Source of the DNA: Bifidobacterium amazonense
Lineage (GTDB): Bacteria; Actinomycetota; Actinomycetes; Actinomycetales; Bifidobacteriaceae
Assembly (NCBI RefSeq): GCF_018555435.2
Contig: NZ_JAFEJT020000007.1
Coordinates: forward strand, 21,813 to 85,812
Direction: 5' to 3'
DNA: 64,000 bases
The notes below the pieces were generated by a model. The model had not been told where the DNA came from. It worked only from the letters and a program-made list of their open reading frames with translations, and searched no databases. The position numbers and the translations under genes were made by a program. Shown one piece after another: positions 18,379-26,709 of the stretch (within the stretch, counting starts at the first letter, position 1; every line of letters starts with the position of its first letter).

Positions 18379-18404
18379 CGAGCTTTTCTCACGGAGCCTT
18401 CGCG
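18364..18404 (+). terminator. terminator hairpin overlapping the pcrA stop codon (copy 1)
   Basis: GAAAAGCTC-TGAC-GAGCTTTTC forms a 9-bp stem with a 4-nt loop that contains the pcrA TGA stop, followed by TCTCACGGAGCC. The last codons of pcrA are therefore the left arm of the hairpin. A near-identical 41-nt copy follows at 18465. Confidence 0.75.
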
Positions 18405-18426
18405 GCGATGCCGCTCACTTCGCCTA

Positions 18427-18449
18427 CGGACAGTCCACCGGACTGTCCG
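18427..18449. terminator. 10-bp hairpin between the two terminator copies
   Basis: CGGACAGTCC-ACC-GGACTGTCCG is a perfect 10-bp stem with a 3-nt loop, lying between the two 41-nt repeat copies. It has no U-tract and may be an additional mRNA-end stabiliser. Confidence 0.5.
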
Positions 18450-18464
18450 CTTGACGGCTCAGCA

Positions 18465-18505
18465 ATCGAAAAACTCTGACGAGTTTTTCTCACGGAGCCT
18501 TCGCG
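18465..18505 (+). terminator. duplicate of the pcrA end hairpin (copy 2, covarying)
   Basis: This 41-nt segment is identical to 18364-18404 except at two positions. The left-arm G becomes A and the right-arm C becomes T, and these two bases pair with each other, giving GAAAAACTC-TGAC-GAGTTTTTC. The fold is preserved. It probably works as a second terminator. Confidence 0.75.
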
Positions 18506-18545
18506 ACCGCGCGTCGATAGCAGGGACTGGCGGAAAAGTCAAGTC

Positions 18546-18574
18546 TTGTTTTTCGGGTTTGCCACTGGCATAAT
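18546..18574 (+). promoter_or_regulatory. promoter of the DUF4418-ABC operon
   Basis: TTGTTT (18546-18551), a 17-bp spacer and CATAAT (18569-18574) give a housekeeping-type promoter about 40 nt before the DUF4418 start. It begins directly after the duplicated pcrA terminators. Confidence 0.6.
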
Positions 18575-18615
18575 CTGCACAGTTCACGGCAAACCAGAGA
18601 TCTTGAGAGGAAGAC

Positions 18616-19023
18616 ATGACCCGCAAACTGTTCGCCACCCTGCCCGCCATCGTGCTCGGCGCGCTCATCGCCGTCGCCCCGCAGACCTTCGCCTACGTGT
18701 GCAAGGTCGAGGACGGCATGAAGATGGCCTGCCACTACACCGCGCAGGCCGCGCTCGGGCTGGGCGTCGTCATCGCATTGCTCGGCGTGATCGGTCTGTT
18801 CGTCGACTCCAAGGTCCGTGCCGGACTCGACATCGCCGTCGCACTGAACGCGGCGTTCGTCGTCGCCGTGCCGACCGTGCTCATCGGCGTGTGCAAGGGC
18901 GCGATGATGCACTGCCACATGGTCACGCTGCCCACGCTCATCGTCCTCGGCGTGCTCGCCGTCGTTCTCGCCGCGATCGCGGCATGGCTGGACCTGAACG
19001 CCCCGAAGAACGCGAAGCGCTGA
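18616..19023 (+). CDS. DUF4418 family membrane protein
   Basis: A 135-residue protein with four predicted helices (about residues 7-26, 44-63, 70-90 and 104-124). The loops between helices 1-2 and 3-4, likely on the same side of the membrane, are rich in soft-metal ligands: C29, M35, M37, C39, H40 in one, and C93, M97, M98, H99, C100, H101, M102 in the other. I recognise this as DUF4418, a family often found beside FtsX/MacB-like ABC transporters, as here. AGAGGAAG precedes the ATG. It starts an operon with the permease and ATPase. Metal or thiol binding is inferred only from the residue pattern. Confidence 0.8.
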   Translation: MTRKLFATLPAIVLGALIAVAPQTFAYVCKVEDGMKMACHYTAQAALGLGVVIALLGVIGLFVDSKVRAGLDIAVALNAAFVVAVPTVLIGVCKGAMMHCHMVTLPTLIVLGVLAVVLAAIAAWLDLNAPKNAKR

Positions 19024-19025
19024 CC

Positions 19026-20243
19026 ATGCCGCACGTCACCCTGAAAAGCCTGCCGTTCGAGAATCTGAAACGCAAGCCGTTCCGCACGGCCGCGCTCGTC
19101 ATCGTCGTCACCATGCTCACCGTCGCGTTCTACGGCGGCGCGCTGCTCGCCACGAACCTGAAGGCCGGTCTGAACAGCATGCAGGAACGCATGGGCGCCG
19201 ACCTCATGGTCGTGCCGCAGAACACCGGCACCAAGGCGGAGGCGCTGCTGACCAGCGGAAGCTCGAGCACGTTCTACTTCACCAACGACATCGAACGGGC
19301 CGTGGCCTCCGCCGACGGCGTGGGCCAGGTCACCGCGCAGACCTATATATCGTCGCTCGCCGCCGCCTGCTGCGACGAGAAGGTGCAGATCATCGGCTTC
19401 GACCCGGCCACCGATTTCGTGATCGAACCGTGGATCACCTCGCAGTACGACGGCGCGCTCAAGGACGGCGAGGTCGTGGCCGGCGCGAACATCAACGTGT
19501 CCGCGAACGGCACGATCAAACTGTACAACCACGAATTCCCGGTCGCCGCGCAGCTCGCCTCCGCCGGCACCAGCCTCGACAACTCGGTGTTCGTCAACGA
19601 GACGACCATCCCCGCCGTCGTCTCGTACTCCGCGAAGGCCGGACACGCCGCCATCCCGGCCGAATACGCCGACAAGGCCATCTCGGCGGTGCTGATCAGG
19701 ACCGACGGCGCCGAGGCGAAGACCGTCGCCGCGAACATCGCCGAGACGGTCAAGGCGGACGGCGTCACCGGACTCGGCTACGTCTACCCGGGCGGCGTGA
19801 CGGCCTCCACCAAGGCCAGCCTCGACGCGATCATCGGCTACGCCGGCCTGTTCCTCGCCGTGTTCTGGATCATGGGACTCGTCGTCCTGCTCGCCGTGTT
19901 CGCCTCCGCGATGAACGAGCGCAAGCGGGAGTTCGCCGCCTACCGCATCATGGGCGCCACGCGCGGCATGCTGGTCGGCGTCATCGTGCGCGAATCCGCC
20001 GCCGTCGGCCTGATCGGCGGCGTGATCGGCATCGCCGGCGCCTCGCTGGCGATCCTGCCGTTCAACACGCTGATCGGCCAGCGCCTGCAGCTGCCGTACC
20101 TGCAGACCGGGGTCGCGACCGTGCTCGCGCTGGTCGTAGCCGGTCTGGTCTTCGCGGTCGCCACCGGACTCGCCGCGTCGGTCGTGTCGGCCGTGAGGCT
20201 GTCCGCGCCGGAGACGTACCTGACGCTGCGTGAGGGGGAGTAG
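19026..20243 (+). CDS. MacB/FtsX-type ABC transporter permease
   Basis: A 405-residue permease with one N-terminal helix (about residues 20-42), a periplasmic-type domain of about 230 residues and three C-terminal helices (about 275-300, 322-345 and 362-388), the FtsX/MacB layout. The N-terminus has KRKPFRTAAL. ERKREFAAYRIMGATRGM is the cytoplasmic coupling segment that contacts the ATPase. The extracellular domain has a Cys-Cys pair (C115-C116) followed by DEKVQIIGFDPATDF. It starts two bases after the DUF4418 stop, and its last base is shared with the GTG of the ATPase gene. The substrate is unknown. Confidence 0.88.
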   Translation: MPHVTLKSLPFENLKRKPFRTAALVIVVTMLTVAFYGGALLATNLKAGLNSMQERMGADLMVVPQNTGTKAEALLTSGSSSTFYFTNDIERAVASADGVGQVTAQTYISSLAAACCDEKVQIIGFDPATDFVIEPWITSQYDGALKDGEVVAGANINVSANGTIKLYNHEFPVAAQLASAGTSLDNSVFVNETTIPAVVSYSAKAGHAAIPAEYADKAISAVLIRTDGAEAKTVAANIAETVKADGVTGLGYVYPGGVTASTKASLDAIIGYAGLFLAVFWIMGLVVLLAVFASAMNERKREFAAYRIMGATRGMLVGVIVRESAAVGLIGGVIGIAGASLAILPFNTLIGQRLQLPYLQTGVATVLALVVAGLVFAVATGLAASVVSAVRLSAPETYLTLREGE

Positions 20244-21028
20244 TGGACGCGATGCTGGAGACCCATGACCTGACCCGCGAGTTCCGCCGCCGCGGCAAGC
20301 CGTTCGCCGCCGTCGACCATGTGAACCTGACCGTCGCGCCGGGCGAGTTCGTCGCGATCGTCGGCAGGTCCGGCAACGGCAAGAGCACGCTGCTCAACCT
20401 GATCACCGGGCTGCTGCGGCCGACCGGCGGATCGGTGACGGTGGACGGCCGCGACGTCGCCTCGCTCGACGACCGCGAGGCGTCCGCGATGCGCAACCGT
20501 ACGATCGGATTCGTCACGCAGTCGGCCACGCTGCTGGCGAACCTGACGGTGCTCGACAACGTGATCCTGCCGGCGGCGATGGCGGGGGACGCCCTCCGCG
20601 ACACGGACGGACGTCCCGATATGGACGCGACCGGGGACGCCGTCCCCTCCGCGTCTCGCGACGACGACATGCCGGACGTGATCGCGCCGGAGAGGCTCGA
20701 CGACGATGATCCGCTGACGTTCCGCGCCCACGATCTGCTGCAATCGCTGCAGGTCGACGATCTGGCCGGCTGCTATCCCAAGGAGCTGTCCGGCGGCGAG
20801 ATGCGGCGCGTGTCCATCGCCCGCGCGCTCATGAACCGTCCGAAGCTGCTGATCGCCGACGAACCCACCGGCGACCTCGACGCGGAAAGCACGGCGATCG
20901 TCATGCGTCTGCTGCGCGACGTCGCCGACGGCGGCACCGCCGTGCTCATGGTCACGCACGATCCGGACGCGCTCGCGTACGTCGACCGCACGCTGCGCAT
21001 GGATCGCGGCCTGCTGTCCGAGGCGTGA
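20243..21028 (+). CDS. LolD/MacB-type ABC transporter ATP-binding protein
   Basis: A 261-residue ATPase. Walker A is GRSGNGKST, the Q-loop is GFVTQSA, the signature is ELSGGEMRRVSIARAL, Walker B is LLIADEPTGDLD, and the H-loop is VTHDPDA. Between the Q-loop helix and the signature there is an insert of about 40 residues that is very rich in Asp (about residues 118-158), absent from typical LolD proteins. The start could be GTG 20243, overlapping the permease stop by one base, or ATG 20252; GGGGGAG serves either. It drives the MacB-like permease encoded upstream. Confidence 0.9.
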   Translation: MDAMLETHDLTREFRRRGKPFAAVDHVNLTVAPGEFVAIVGRSGNGKSTLLNLITGLLRPTGGSVTVDGRDVASLDDREASAMRNRTIGFVTQSATLLANLTVLDNVILPAAMAGDALRDTDGRPDMDATGDAVPSASRDDDMPDVIAPERLDDDDPLTFRAHDLLQSLQVDDLAGCYPKELSGGEMRRVSIARALMNRPKLLIADEPTGDLDAESTAIVMRLLRDVADGGTAVLMVTHDPDALAYVDRTLRMDRGLLSEA

Positions 21029-21075
21029 CCGGCGGCGCCGCGGCGGCGCGACGCGCGCTGTCCGTACCCCGTGTG

Positions 21076-21081
21076 TATAGT
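21076..21081 (+). promoter_or_regulatory. -10 element of rpsD
   Basis: TATAGT, in the context GTGTGTATAGT, is the best -10 before rpsD and implies a leader of about 190 nt. The same GTGTGTATA context occurs at the rplY promoter (59703). No good -35 is visible. Confidence 0.55.
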
Positions 21082-21139
21082 TGACGATTGGTGTGCGCCG
21101 CGAGGCCGCACTGTCTGGAGCCTTGGCCCATCAGCGGGT

Positions 21140-21170
21140 CGGCGACCGGGAACCGCACGGTTCCCCGCCG
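21140..21170 (+). promoter_or_regulatory. stem-loop in the rpsD 5' leader
   Basis: GGGAACCG-CA-CGGTTCCC, extended by an outer CGGCG/CGCCG after a 3-nt bulge, makes a 13-bp stem-loop in the middle of the long rpsD leader. Ribosomal protein S4 is a known translational autoregulator in other bacteria, so this may be a regulatory structure. That link is inference. Confidence 0.4.
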
Positions 21171-21277
21171 TTCGCGCTCGTTGCGGAAAAGCGCTGGAGA
21201 GGCTGGCTCAGCGCGCCGATCGCAGGATCGTCGCGCTTCCGTTCAGACAACGACAGAACAACAAAAGGAATAAACCA

Positions 21278-21904
21278 ATGACGAACGTTCAGCGTTCCCG
21301 CCGTCAGGTGCGCCTTTCCCGCGCCCTCGGCATTGCACTGACCCCGAAGGCTCAGCGCATCTTCGAAAAGCGTCCGTACGCCCCGGGCGAGCACGGCCGC
21401 ACCCGTCGCCGCACCGAGTCCGATTACGCGGTCCGTCTGCGCGAGAAGCAGCGTCTGCGCGCCCAGTACGGCGTGTCCGAGAAGCAGCTGCGCCGCGCCT
21501 ACGAGGAGGCCACCCGCACCGCCGGCCAGACCGGCAACGCCATGCTGACCGACCTCGAGACCCGTCTCGACAACCTGGTCCTGCGTGCCGGCATCGCCCG
21601 CACCACCGCCCAGGCCCGTCAGTTCGTGGTGCACCGTCACATCCTCGTCGACGGCAACATCGTGGACCGTCCGTCCTACCGCGTCAAGCCGGGCCAGACC
21701 ATCCAGGTGAAGGCCAAGAGCCAGACCATGGTCCCGTTCCAGATCGCCGCCGAAGGCGTGCACCGTGACGTGCTGCCGGCGGTTCCGGGCTACCTCGACG
21801 TGAACCTCGCCTCCCTGAAGGCGACCCTCACCCGCAAGCCGGAGGTCGAAGAGATCCCGGTGCAGGTCAACATCCAGTACGTCGTCGAGTTCTACGCTCG
21901 CTGA
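21278..21904 (+). CDS. rpsD: 30S ribosomal protein S4
   Basis: A 208-residue primary 16S rRNA-binding protein that nucleates assembly of the 30S body. The N-terminus MTNVQRSRRQVRLSRALGI is the S4 type without zinc-ligand cysteines. The S4 RNA-binding domain (about residues 95-158) contains ETRLDNLVLRAG, VHRHILVDG and SYRVKPGQ. The ATG at 21278 follows AAAAGGAA. The gene is monocistronic, with a long structured leader and a strong hairpin after it. Codon use is highly biased, as expected for a ribosomal protein. Confidence 0.97.
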   Translation: MTNVQRSRRQVRLSRALGIALTPKAQRIFEKRPYAPGEHGRTRRRTESDYAVRLREKQRLRAQYGVSEKQLRRAYEEATRTAGQTGNAMLTDLETRLDNLVLRAGIARTTAQARQFVVHRHILVDGNIVDRPSYRVKPGQTIQVKAKSQTMVPFQIAAEGVHRDVLPAVPGYLDVNLASLKATLTRKPEVEEIPVQVNIQYVVEFYAR

Positions 21905-21955
21905 TCTGGATTCCCTACCAACTGTAAGAATTTACAGCTTAAGGACATACATACG

Positions 21956-21994
21956 CACGAACGCCCCGTGGCCCAAAGGCCCGGGGCGTTCGTG
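21956..21994. terminator. rpsD terminator hairpin
   Basis: CACGAACGCCCCG and CGGGGCGTTCGTG form a 13-bp stem around a GGCC-AAA-GGCC-type top with one bulge. It comes after a small 6-bp hairpin at 21922-21937. Its right arm lies directly before the -10 of the next gene. Confidence 0.75.
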
Positions 21995-22003
21995 TATTCC
22001 GGC

Positions 22004-22009
22004 TATATT
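22004..22009 (+). promoter_or_regulatory. -10 element of a leaderless phosphatase gene
   Basis: TATATT ends seven bases before the ATG at 22017, with no Shine-Dalgarno between, so the mRNA should begin at the start codon. The -35 position would fall inside the rpsD terminator arm. Confidence 0.55.
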
Positions 22010-22016
22010 GAAAACC

Positions 22017-22691
22017 ATGATTCTGCATCTGCATCTGGTCCGCCACGGGCAGACCACGTTCAACCGCTACAACCGACTGCAGGGCTGGTGCAACTCGCCG
22101 CTGACCGAATCCGGCATCGCCGACGCCGACAAGGCCGGACACAAGCTCTCCGGCTATGACTTCGCCGCGGCGTACTGCTCGGACACCACGCGCGCCGAGA
22201 TCACCGCCGCGCGCATCCTCGACATCAACGAGGCCGCCGGGCATGCCCGCCCCACGCTCGTTGCGGACATGCACTTCCGCGAGCAGTGCTACGGATACTT
22301 CGAAGGACAGGACATGTCGCTCGCATGGACGGCGGCCGGAGGCCCCCACGGCGCCAAGAACTACAACGACATCGTCGCCAAGTTCGGTCTCGCCGCCACG
22401 CGCGACTTCCTCAAGGAGGCCGACCCGTTCCACGATGCGGAATCAGACGAGGAATACTGGGCGCGCGTGGAAGGCGCGTTCGCGCTGATCGCCGCCAACC
22501 CGAACCTGAAGGACGGCGATGACGTGCTGCAGATCTCGCACGGCAACACGCTGCTCAGCCTCGCCCACCGTTTCGGCGGCGACGGCCTCGACCTGAGCGA
22601 ACGGCCGGCCAACGGGTCGGTCACCGACATTGACTTCGACACGGACAAGCCGTTCCCCGAGGCGCTCACGATCACGCGATACAACCAGTGA
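22017..22691 (+). CDS. histidine phosphatase / phosphoglycerate-mutase-like protein
   Basis: A 224-residue member of the histidine phosphatase superfamily. The phospho-accepting His is in LVRHGQTTFN at the N-terminus, and the second catalytic His is in QISHGNTLLSLAHRF (about residue 176). Together with the early YNRLQGW motif this matches the PhoE/GpmB-like branch rather than glycolytic PGM. The frame is open to a TTG at 22008, but the -10 at 22004-22009 overlaps that codon, so ATG 22017 is the start. It is a single gene after rpsD. The substrate is not predictable. Confidence 0.88.
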   Translation: MILHLHLVRHGQTTFNRYNRLQGWCNSPLTESGIADADKAGHKLSGYDFAAAYCSDTTRAEITAARILDINEAAGHARPTLVADMHFREQCYGYFEGQDMSLAWTAAGGPHGAKNYNDIVAKFGLAATRDFLKEADPFHDAESDEEYWARVEGAFALIAANPNLKDGDDVLQISHGNTLLSLAHRFGGDGLDLSERPANGSVTDIDFDTDKPFPEALTITRYNQ

Positions 22692-22797
22692 ACATCGGTC
22701 GGGCCGCATCATCCGGTTGCGCGCGTCGCGTCCGTTGGCTAGTGTTGTGCGGGTATTGTGTGCACGGGTAATGCCGTGATGCAGGAAAGAGGTTCTG

Positions 22798-23193
22798 ATG
22801 GGTGTTGGAGAAATCGCCGGCCTGATCGCCGCGATCGCGTTCGCCGTGCTCGCGGGGTTCATGATCTACCCGCTGATCCGACTCGGCAAGCTGTTCGACC
22901 AGATCGCCGAAACGGTCAGGGAATCCGGCGAACATGCGATTCCGGCGCTCGACGAGGGCGTGACCACCGTCAGGCAGGTCAACAAGTCGCTCGAGGACGT
23001 CAACCGCATCTCCGCCGCGGCCTCCACCACCGCCAACAACGTCGGGGCGCTCACGGACCTGTACGGTTCGTTCCTCGGCAAGCCCATCATCAAGATCGCC
23101 TCGGCCACGTACGCGCTCAAATCCACGGCCCGTTCCTTCCTCGCGAAGCAGGGCGTCGGCGGCGCGAACGGCAACGCGACCAAGGGGGAGTGA
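22798..23193 (+). CDS. DUF948-type small membrane protein
   Basis: A 131-residue protein. One N-terminal helix (about residues 5-27) is followed by an amphipathic, coiled-coil-like segment with repeated Val/Ile and Asp/Glu spacing (about 30-75), and a tail that includes SFLGKPIIKIASATYALKS. This matches the DUF948 family of anchored coiled-coil proteins, whose role is unknown. CAGGAAAGAGG precedes the ATG. It is coupled to the next small gene (TGATG overlap), and the pair lies directly before alaS. Confidence 0.8.
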   Translation: MGVGEIAGLIAAIAFAVLAGFMIYPLIRLGKLFDQIAETVRESGEHAIPALDEGVTTVRQVNKSLEDVNRISAAASTTANNVGALTDLYGSFLGKPIIKIASATYALKSTARSFLAKQGVGGANGNATKGE

Positions 23194-23432
23194 TGTTCAA
23201 ACGAATCTTCTGGCTCGGGCTGGGCTTTGCTGCCGGCGTGATCGCCGTATCCAAGGCGAACGCCTACGTGAAGGCCAACACCCCCGATGCCATGCGCCAG
23301 TTCGTGCTCGGCCCAGACCAGGACCATGTCACCATGCGCACCCTCGAAGGGCTCGTCAACGAATTCAACGCGACCCGCCGAGCCCGCGAGGCTGAGCTCA
23401 ACAGGACCTACACCGAACGCGCGGGCCGGTAG
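23193..23432 (+). CDS. small membrane protein upstream of alaS
   Basis: A 79-residue protein with a single N-terminal helix (FKRIFWLGLGFAAGVIAVS) followed by a charged cytoplasmic-type region rich in Arg and Glu. Its ATG shares one base with the preceding stop (TGATG), and GGGGGAG serves as RBS. A DUF948 gene plus a gene like this one before alaS is a layout I associate with Actinobacteria, so it is a genuine small gene. No function is known to me; the pair may form an envelope complex. Confidence 0.75.
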   Translation: MFKRIFWLGLGFAAGVIAVSKANAYVKANTPDAMRQFVLGPDQDHVTMRTLEGLVNEFNATRRAREAELNRTYTERAGR

Positions 23433-23540
23433 CCGCACGCCCGGTCGTCCACTTTCCGGCAAGCATCTATCGGACGGCAAACCACAACCATCCGGACGGC
23501 GCGAACGCGCTGTCCAACCACAAGGAGTCCAATCACACTT

Positions 23541-26219
23541 ATGCGCACTTCAGAAATCGCGAAGCGCTACCTCGACTATTTCGGCAAGCACGACCACCTC
23601 ATCGTGCCCTCGGCGTCCCTGATCTCGCCGAACCCGACGACCCTGTTCACCATCGCCGGCATGGTGCCGTTCATCCCGTACCTGATGGGCGAGCAGACCC
23701 CGCCCAAGCACCGCATGGCCTCCAACCAGAAGTGCGTGCGCACGCTCGACATCGACGAGGTCGGCAAGACCACCCGTCACGGCACCTTCTTCCAGATGCT
23801 CGGCAACTTCTCCTTCGGCGACTACTTCAAGGAGGAGGCCATCCACTACGCGTGGGAGCTGCTGACCACCCCGCAGGACCAGGGCGGCTACGGCTTCGAT
23901 CCGGAGAAGCTGTGGATGACCACGTTCACCGACGACGAGGAAGCCCGCTCGCTGTGGAAGAACGAGGGCGTCGACCCCGAGCACATCCAGATCATGGGCA
24001 TGGAGGACAACTTCTGGACCACCGGCGGCCCCGGCCCCGGCGGCCCGTGCTCCGAGATCTACGTCGATCGCGGCCCCGAGTACGGCGTCGAGGGCGGCCC
24101 GATCGCCGATGAGAACCGCTACATCGAGATCTGGGACCTCGTCTTCGAGAACTACGAGGTCGACAACGTCAAGTCCAAGACCGACCTGCACATCGTCGGC
24201 GAGCTCGAGAACAAGAACATCGACACCGGTGCGGGCCTCGAACGCCTCGCCTACCTGATGCAGGGCAAGCAGAACATCTACGAGACCGACGAGGTCTTCC
24301 CGGTCATCGAGGCCGCCGAACGCCTTTCGGGTCGCAAGTACGGCGAGGACGAGAAGGCCGACGTGAAGTTCCGCGTCGTGGCCGACCACGTGCGCTCCGC
24401 CCTCATGATCATGTCCGACGGCGTGCGTCCGTCCAACGTCGGCCGCGGCTACGTGCTGCGCCGCCTGCTGCGCCGCACCATCCAGGCCATGCGCGTGCTC
24501 GGCGTGACCGATCCGGTCATCCCGGAGCTGCTGCCCGTGTCCAAGGACGCGATGGTCGCCTCCTACCCGGAGCTCAACGACACGTTCCACGACGTGTCCG
24601 AAGCCGCCTACGGCGAGGAGGACGCGTTCCGCCGCACGCTCGACAACGGCATCCAGATCCTCGACGTGGCCGTGGCCAACGCGAAGAAGAACGCCGACCC
24701 GACCGTCTCCGGCGACGACGCGTTCACGCTGCACGACACCTACGGCTTCCCGATCGAGCTCACCCTCGAGATGGCGGCCGACCAGGGCGTCAAGGTCGAC
24801 GAGGCGAAGTTCCGCGAGCTCATGAGCGAGCAGAAGTCCCGCGCCCGCGCCGACGCGCTCAAGAAGCGCCACAACGTGGATCTGTCCGTCTACGACGACT
24901 TCAAGAAGACGCTCGCCAAGCCGATCGACTTCCTCGGCTACACCGACTTCTCCGCGCGTGGCACCGTCATCGGCATCATGCAGGAAGGCAAGGGCTCCGT
25001 CCCGGCCGTCACCGCCCCGGCGAACATCGAGGTCATCCTCGACCGCACCCCGTTCTACGCGGAGGCCGGCGGCCAGCTCGCCGACCAGGGAGAGATCCTG
25101 TCCGACGACGGCGCGGTGCTCGAGGTCGACGACGTACAGAAGCCGATCAAGGATCTCATCGTCCACCAGTGCCGCCTGACCGAAGGCACCCTCGTGGTCG
25201 GCTCGCCGGTCAACGCGAACATCGACCTCGAGCGCCGTGGCGCCATCGCCCGCTCGCACACCGCCACGCACATGGTGCACAAGGCGCTGCGCGAGGAGCT
25301 CGGCCCGCAGGCCACCCAGCGCGGCTCCGAGGACGCCCCGAACCGCCTGCGCTTCGACTTCCAGTGGTCCAAGGCCCCGTCCAAGACCGTGATGAACGCC
25401 GTCGAGGCCCGCGTCAACGAGAAGCTGCGCGACAACCTGGCAGTCACCACCAAGGAGATGAAGTTCGACGACGCCATCGCGCTCGGCGCGATGCACCTGT
25501 TCGGCGAGAAGTACGGCGACGTCGTGCGCGTCGTGTCCATCGGCGAGGACGGCTGGAGCCGTGAGCTGTGCGGCGGCACCCACGTCGACCACGTCGGCAA
25601 GATCGGCATGGTCAACATCATGTCCGAGGCCTCCATCGGCTCCGGCGTGCGCCGCGTCGACGCGCTCGTCGGCCAGGGCGCATACGACTTCAACGCCCGC
25701 GAGCACGCGCTCGTCTCCCAGCTGAGCGACAAGCTCAACGCCCGCCCGGACGAGCTGGCCGAGCGTGTGAACACGCTGCTCGCCAAGCTCAAGGAATCCG
25801 ACCGCCGTCTCGCCGCCATGTACGAGAGCCAGCTGGCCGCCGCCATGCCGGCGCTTGTGGCCGAGACCCGCGCGTCCGCGGCCCCGGTCAAGGTCGCCGC
25901 GAAGAACGTCGGCCACTTCGGCTCGTTCGACGCGCTGCGCAAGACCGTGCTCGACGTGCGCGGCCAGCTCGGCGACGAGGCGCCCGTTGTGGTGGCCCTT
26001 GCCGGCGTGTCCGAGGACGACAAGCCGATGGTCGCCGTGGCCACCAACGAGGCGGCCCGCAAGGCCGGCATCAAGGCCGGCGACCTCGTGCGCGGCGCGT
26101 CCAAGATCCTCGGCGGCGGTGGCGGCGGCAAGCCGGACTTCGCCCAGGGCGGCGGCGCCGACGCCTCGAAGATCGACGAGGCGGTCGCCGCGTTGAAGAA
26201 CGAGGCGCTGAAGGGCTGA
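23541..26219 (+). CDS. alaS: alanyl-tRNA synthetase
   Basis: An 892-residue class II synthetase of full length. The catalytic core has the motif-2 region around [21 protein letters not shown]. The editing domain has the zinc/active-site HxxxH in SHTATHMVH (about residue 572) and [10 protein letters not shown] (about residue 676). The C-terminal C-Ala domain has the Gly-rich end [17 protein letters not shown]. The RBS AAGGAG is 13 bases before the ATG, slightly far. It is followed closely by ruvX and mltG, the conserved alaS-ruvX-mltG order. Confidence 0.97.
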   Translation: MRTSEIAKRYLDYFGKHDHLIVPSASLISPNPTTLFTIAGMVPFIPYLMGEQTPPKHRMASNQKCVRTLDIDEVGKTTRHGTFFQMLGNFSFGDYFKEEAIHYAWELLTTPQDQGGYGFDPEKLWMTTFTDDEEARSLWKNEGVDPEHIQIMGMEDNFWTTGGPGPGGPCSEIYVDRGPEYGVEGGPIADENRYIEIWDLVFENYEVDNVKSKTDLHIVGELENKNIDTGAGLERLAYLMQGKQNIYETDEVFPVIEAAERLSGRKYGEDEKADVKFRVVADHVRSALMIMSDGVRPSNVGRGYVLRRLLRRTIQAMRVLGVTDPVIPELLPVSKDAMVASYPELNDTFHDVSEAAYGEEDAFRRTLDNGIQILDVAVANAKKNADPTVSGDDAFTLHDTYGFPIELTLEMAADQGVKVDEAKFRELMSEQKSRARADALKKRHNVDLSVYDDFKKTLAKPIDFLGYTDFSARGTVIGIMQEGKGSVPAVTAPANIEVILDRTPFYAEAGGQLADQGEILSDDGAVLEVDDVQKPIKDLIVHQCRLTEGTLVVGSPVNANIDLERRGAIARSHTATHMVHKALREELGPQATQRGSEDAPNRLRFDFQWSKAPSKTVMNAVEARVNEKLRDNLAVTTKEMKFDDAIALGAMHLFGEKYGDVVRVVSIGEDGWSRELCGGTHVDHVGKIGMVNIMSEASIGSGVRRVDALVGQGAYDFNAREHALVSQLSDKLNARPDELAERVNTLLAKLKESDRRLAAMYESQLAAAMPALVAETRASAAPVKVAAKNVGHFGSFDALRKTVLDVRGQLGDEAPVVVALAGVSEDDKPMVAVATNEAARKAGIKAGDLVRGASKILGGGGGGKPDFAQGGGADASKIDEAVAALKNEALKG

Positions 26220-26226
26220 GCCGCCT

Positions 26227-26709
26227 GTGGTATGGCTCGGCGTTGATTTGGGTGATGCCCGGGTCGGACTCGCGTTGTCCGACCCGGAGCTCACCCTTGC
26301 GCACCCTGCGGGCAACATCAGGGTGTATGGTGATTCATTTCAGGCGTTGGACGACGTCATCGGCGTCATAGAGGACGAATCGGTGGAACGCGTCGTGGTG
26401 GGGCTGCCGCTGCAGCTCGACGGCACCGAAGGCAAAAGCGCCAAGAAGGCGCGCCGATGGGCGGCCAATCTGGCGCGCAGGATGCAGGACTACATCGACG
26501 CGGGGGAGTGCGCCGTCGCGCAGGTCCCCGACATTGTCCTGCTGGACGAACGGCTGACCACGGTCAGCGCGCACCGGCAGCTGCACGAGGCGCAGGTCTC
26601 CGGACGCAGGCATCGGCCGGTGGTCGACCAGCAGTCGGCGGTCGTGATCCTGCAGTCGGCGCTGGATGGCAACGAGTGGACGGAAGACGGGGAGAGAACC
26701 ATTGGGTGA
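26227..26709 (+). CDS. ruvX: putative pre-16S rRNA nuclease / Holliday junction resolvase (YqgF family)
   Basis: A 160-residue YqgF-family protein with an RNase-H-like fold. The first catalytic Asp is in LGVDLGDARVGLALSD, VVVGLPLQLDGTEG follows, the Glu is in LLDERLTTVSA, and the final Asp region is RRHRPVVDQQSAVVILQ. The family processes the 16S rRNA 5' end and was earlier proposed to resolve Holliday junctions. GTG at 26227 is used, seven bases after the alaS stop. Its end overlaps the start of mltG. Confidence 0.92.
   Translation: MVWLGVDLGDARVGLALSDPELTLAHPAGNIRVYGDSFQALDDVIGVIEDESVERVVVGLPLQLDGTEGKSAKKARRWAANLARRMQDYIDAGECAVAQVPDIVLLDERLTTVSAHRQLHEAQVSGRRHRPVVDQQSAVVILQSALDGNEWTEDGERTIG

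Noticed and set aside
23550..26318. 922-codon open frame antisense to alaS
   Set aside because: Pure shadow of alaS with low-complexity Val/Asp/Gly content and no RBS. Length alone is not evidence at this G+C content.
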